From positions 1-8,699 of the forward strand of contig PUOZ01000225.1 in NCBI GenBank assembly GCA_003553165.1: DNA of 8,699 nucleotides. Direction: 5' to 3'. Numbering within the stretch: the stretch's first letter is position 1; each line of letters begins with the position of its first letter. Shown here piece after piece: positions 5,449 to 8,699 of the stretch. The notes under the pieces were generated by a model. That model was not told the origin of the DNA, made no database searches, and saw nothing but the letters and a program-made list of their open reading frames with translations. The stretch is from Thioalkalivibrio sp. (GTDB lineage Bacteria; Pseudomonadota; Gammaproteobacteria; Ectothiorhodospirales; Ectothiorhodospiraceae). Position numbers and translations under genes: made by a program.

Positions 5449-7111
5449 CGCCCGCTATCCAGGTTTTCATCAGCTGTGCCACCCGCTTGGGATCGTCGCG
5501 GACCATGCCGCGCGCGGTATCCAGGTTGGACTCGTAGTTGCGCTGGCCGGGCACCGGCCCCGGCAGCGCGCCCTGGCTCGTCGACCCGAGACCGAGCCGT
5601 TCGCCGGTACCCTCGGCGACGCCGCCGCCGGGCAGGGCCATCTGTTCCCGGCGGGCCGCCGATCCGCGCTGCGCCAGACTGCGCAGCATCGGGCGCACCA
5701 CCGTCAGCGCCAGAACCAGCACCACGATCACCGCGAGTATAGTCTTCGCCAGGTCCATCACCCAGGGTTCCTGCCAGACCGGCGGCTCGGGCAGGGGTGC
5801 CGGCGTTTCCACCGCGCGGAACGAGGCATTGATGACGTTCACACTGTCGCCGCGGGCGGCGTCGAATCCCACCGCCTCGCGCACCAGCGTGTTGATGCGC
5901 TCCATCTCGGCCTCGTCCAGCGGGGCGCGTTCCAGCACGCCGTCCTCGTTCGGGCGCTCCCGGTAGTCCACGACCACCGCGACCGAGAGGCGCCGCAGGC
6001 CCCCGGGCGCCTCGCGGATGTGGCTGATCGTGCGGTCCACTTCGAAGTTGCGCACGGTGCGGCGACTGGTGGAACCGGGGACGGCGCGCCCGTTGCCGAA
6101 CGCCTCGTTCTGTTCTCCCGGCACGCCGGCCCCCGGCAACTGCCCGAGCACGCCGGCCTCGGGCGGCTGGTTGGCCAGTGCCCCTGGAATGCCGAACATG
6201 CCCTGCCCGCGGCTCTCGTCCTCGGAGATCTGCTCGCTGCGCACGGTGGCCGAGTCGGGATCGTAGGCCTCGGTGGTGCGTTCGACCCGGGAGAAGTCCA
6301 GGTCCGCCGCCACCTGCGCGCGCAGGGCGTCGGCGCCCACGATCGGGCTGATGATCTCCATGATCCGCCGCACGTAGGTCTCTTCCAGCCGCCGGGTGAA
6401 ATCGAGCTGCTGCCCGCTGGCGGCCAGCCCGTCGAGGCCGCCGGAAGGCTGCGTCAGCAGGCGTCCGCGCTGGTCGACGACCGTCACCGCCTCGGGCTCG
6501 AGCTCCGGGATGCTGGAGGAGACCAGGTGCACGATACCGGCCACGCGGCTCTCGTCGAGGCTGCGCCCGGCATACAGGTTGACCAGCACCGACGCGGTCG
6601 GCCGGGTACGGTCGCGCACGAACACCGACTGCCGCGGCAGTGCCAGATGCACCCGTGCGCTTTCGACGCTATCCAGCGTAGCGACCGAGCGCGCGAGTTC
6701 GCCCTCGATGGCGCGGTGATAACGGGCGTCCTCGATCAGCCGGCTGGTACCCAGGCCCTGGTCCTGTTCCAGCAGTTCGAACCCGAATCCGGAGGCCTTG
6801 GGCAGCCCCTCGGTCGCGAGCTTCAGGCGCGACTCGTGCAGCTGCCCCGCGGCCACCTGCACCGCACCGGAACCCGGGTCGAGCCGGTAGCGGACGCCAT
6901 GGCGCTCCAACGCCTCCGCCACCTGGGCACTCTCGTGCTGCGGCAGGTTGGGGTACATGACCACGTAGCTGGGCCGGGTCAGCCAGAGGACCAGGCTCAC
7001 CACCAGGGTCGCGAACGCGGCGATCGCGAGGATCAGGCCGATCTGACGCTCCAGCGGCAGGTTGGCCAGCCCGCGCACCTGGTCATTGATGGTTGCCAGT
7101 GAATTCGCCAT
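5432..7111 (-). CDS. fliF: Flagellar MS-ring protein FliF
   Basis: FliF builds the MS ring in the cytoplasmic membrane, the platform for the rotor and export gate. The 559 residues match the family. TM1 spans about 23-44 and TM2 about 452-472, with the periplasmic part between them: the YscJ/FliF ring-building domains (about 46-220), including GFGFELLEQDQGLGTSRLIE (108-127) and SARVHLALPR (151-160), then the FliF C domain (about 250-430), interrupted by a Gly/Pro-rich loop (about 300-350) as in other FliF proteins. The cytoplasmic C-terminus has the FliG-binding segment DPKRVAQLMKTWIAGD (540-555). The ATG at 7111 is 19 nt after fliE with only a weak ribosome site. The end overlaps fliG by 17 nt, fitting the partnership of the two proteins. 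Confidence 0.97.
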   Translation of the reverse strand: MANSLATINDQVRGLANLPLERQIGLILAIAAFATLVVSLVLWLTRPSYVVMYPNLPQHESAQVAEALERHGVRYRLDPGSGAVQVAAGQLHESRLKLATEGLPKASGFGFELLEQDQGLGTSRLIEDARYHRAIEGELARSVATLDSVESARVHLALPRQSVFVRDRTRPTASVLVNLYAGRSLDESRVAGIVHLVSSSIPELEPEAVTVVDQRGRLLTQPSGGLDGLAASGQQLDFTRRLEETYVRRIMEIISPIVGADALRAQVAADLDFSRVERTTEAYDPDSATVRSEQISEDESRGQGMFGIPGALANQPPEAGVLGQLPGAGVPGEQNEAFGNGRAVPGSTSRRTVRNFEVDRTISHIREAPGGLRRLSVAVVVDYRERPNEDGVLERAPLDEAEMERINTLVREAVGFDAARGDSVNVINASFRAVETPAPLPEPPVWQEPWVMDLAKTILAVIVVLVLALTVVRPMLRSLAQRGSAARREQMALPGGGVAEGTGERLGLGSTSQGALPGPVPGQRNYESNLDTARGMVRDDPKRVAQLMKTWIAGDGATG

Positions 7112-7130
7112 GGATTCGATTCCGCGCCGA

Positions 7131-7448
7131 TCAGATCGGCATTCTCATGATTTCCTGATAGGCGGTGAGCAGGTGGTTGCGCACCTGCACCGTTGCGTCG
7201 AAAGCCACGCTGGCCTTCTGCGAGGCGACCATCACCTCCGCCAGGCTGACGTTGGGATCACCCGCCTCGAAGGCCGTGGCCGCGGTGCGCGACGCCTGCT
7301 GGGTCTGGTTCACCTGCTCGATGCTCTGCTTGAGCAGGTTCGCGAACTCGGTGCTGGCCGGACCCTGCGGGGCCGCCTCGGCGACGCCGGCGCTCTGGGC
7401 CAGCGCGCGCATCTGGGCGAGTACCTGGCTGATCTGCATGTCACTCAT
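7131..7448 (-). CDS. fliE: Flagellar hook-basal body adaptor protein FliE
   Basis: FliE is the first exported rod component and joins the MS ring and export gate to the rod. The 105-residue length is typical. The N-terminus is variable and Ala/Gln-rich, and the conserved C-terminal helix runs MVASQKASVAFDATVQVRNH, continuing to LLTAYQEIMRMPI at the end (93-105), matching the family signature of KAS...F...VQVRN.L..AY.E.M.M.I. The ATG at 7448 is preceded by GAGGAG with 6 nt spacing, the best ribosome site in the cluster. It lies 45 nt after the activator gene; no good promoter was found in that gap, so it is probably co-transcribed with it or served by an unseen promoter within the activator gene. 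Confidence 0.95.
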   Translation of the reverse strand: MSDMQISQVLAQMRALAQSAGVAEAAPQGPASTEFANLLKQSIEQVNQTQQASRTAATAFEAGDPNVSLAEVMVASQKASVAFDATVQVRNHLLTAYQEIMRMPI

Positions 7449-7454
7449 GGCAAG

Positions 7455-7460
7455 CTCCTC
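7455..7460 (-). promoter_or_regulatory. fliE ribosome binding site
   Basis: GAGGAG on the minus strand with 6 nt to the ATG at 7448. It is much stronger than the sites of the following genes, which are short of a clear Shine-Dalgarno sequence and probably depend on coupling. Confidence 0.7.
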
Positions 7461-7479
7461 AATGAAACGGTGTGGCGGC

Positions 7480-7493
7480 GACGGCCCGTGCCG

Positions 7494-7495
<2 letters not shown>
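7480..7495 (-). promoter_or_regulatory. Hairpin overlapping the activator stop codon
   Basis: On the minus strand GACGGC-ACGG-GCCGTC forms a perfect 6-bp stem with a 4-nt loop, and its left arm includes the last two bases of the TGA stop. The following bases are GCCGCC, not a T tract, so a strong intrinsic terminator is unlikely. It could slow 3' exonucleases or mark a processing point between the activator and fliE messages. Confidence 0.4.

Positions 7496-8699
<1,204 letters not shown>

Noticed and set aside
3814..7102. Two further long plus-strand open frames (3814-5742 and 5252-7102)
   Set aside because: They are antisense shadows of fliH, fliG and fliF with no domain signal and no ribosome site; same explanation from codon bias.
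7478..7493. Possible sigma-54 promoter CGGCACGGGCCGTCGC before fliE
   Set aside because: The GGCACG half is good, but the GC of the -12 element is one base too far (11 instead of 10 between GG and GC) and TTGC is missing.

Overview
The window is a GC-rich (by eye about two-thirds G+C) stretch of a flagellar gene cluster from a gammaproteobacterium. All recognised genes lie on the minus strand and read from right to left. The order is flrC/fleR-type activator, fliE, fliF, fliG, fliH, fliI, fliJ, fliK. The FlrC/FleR C-terminal signature, the flrC-fliE linkage and the sigma-54 type promoters point to a polar-flagellum hierarchy like that of Vibrio and Pseudomonas. REP-like palindromes with a GTGGGAG head also fit Gammaproteobacteria. 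A high-GC lineage such as the Chromatiales/Ectothiorhodospiraceae is possible, but the genus cannot be fixed from the sequence.

Right to left: (1) 8699-7494, the activator, cut by the right edge; the visible part has the end of a receiver domain, a full AAA+ domain with GAFTGA, and a Fis-type HTH. (2) 7448-1742, fliE-fliF-fliG-fliH-fliI-fliJ, tightly packed (a 17-nt overlap for fliF/fliG, 4 nt for fliH/fliI, 3 nt between fliI and fliJ), with one looser joint between fliG and fliH. They encode the rod/MS-ring adaptor, the MS ring, the rotor switch protein and the soluble export ATPase complex. (3) 1741-1597, a gap with a sigma-54 type promoter and a structured leader. (4) 1596-427, fliK, the hook-length ruler, with a recent internal tandem duplication. 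(5) 426-7, about 420 bases without a gene, holding REP-like repeats, an AT-rich perfect inverted repeat with an IHF-like core, and a near-consensus sigma-54 promoter. That promoter points left to a Shine-Dalgarno sequence and an ATG at position 6, the probable start of the next flagellar operon, which lies outside the window.

The logic appears to be this: the activator at the right works with sigma-54 RNA polymerase, and both sigma-54 type promoters seen here (before fliK and before the off-window gene) share the core TGGCATG, so they are plausible targets of the activator encoded in the same cluster. The most unusual point is that the visible part of the activator's receiver has Ser where the phosphoacceptor Asp is expected. 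Other points worth a second look are the FliK ruler duplication, the structured fliK leader and the compact promoter module at the left edge. No wholly new system was found; the window is mostly a standard flagellar cluster with some unusual details.
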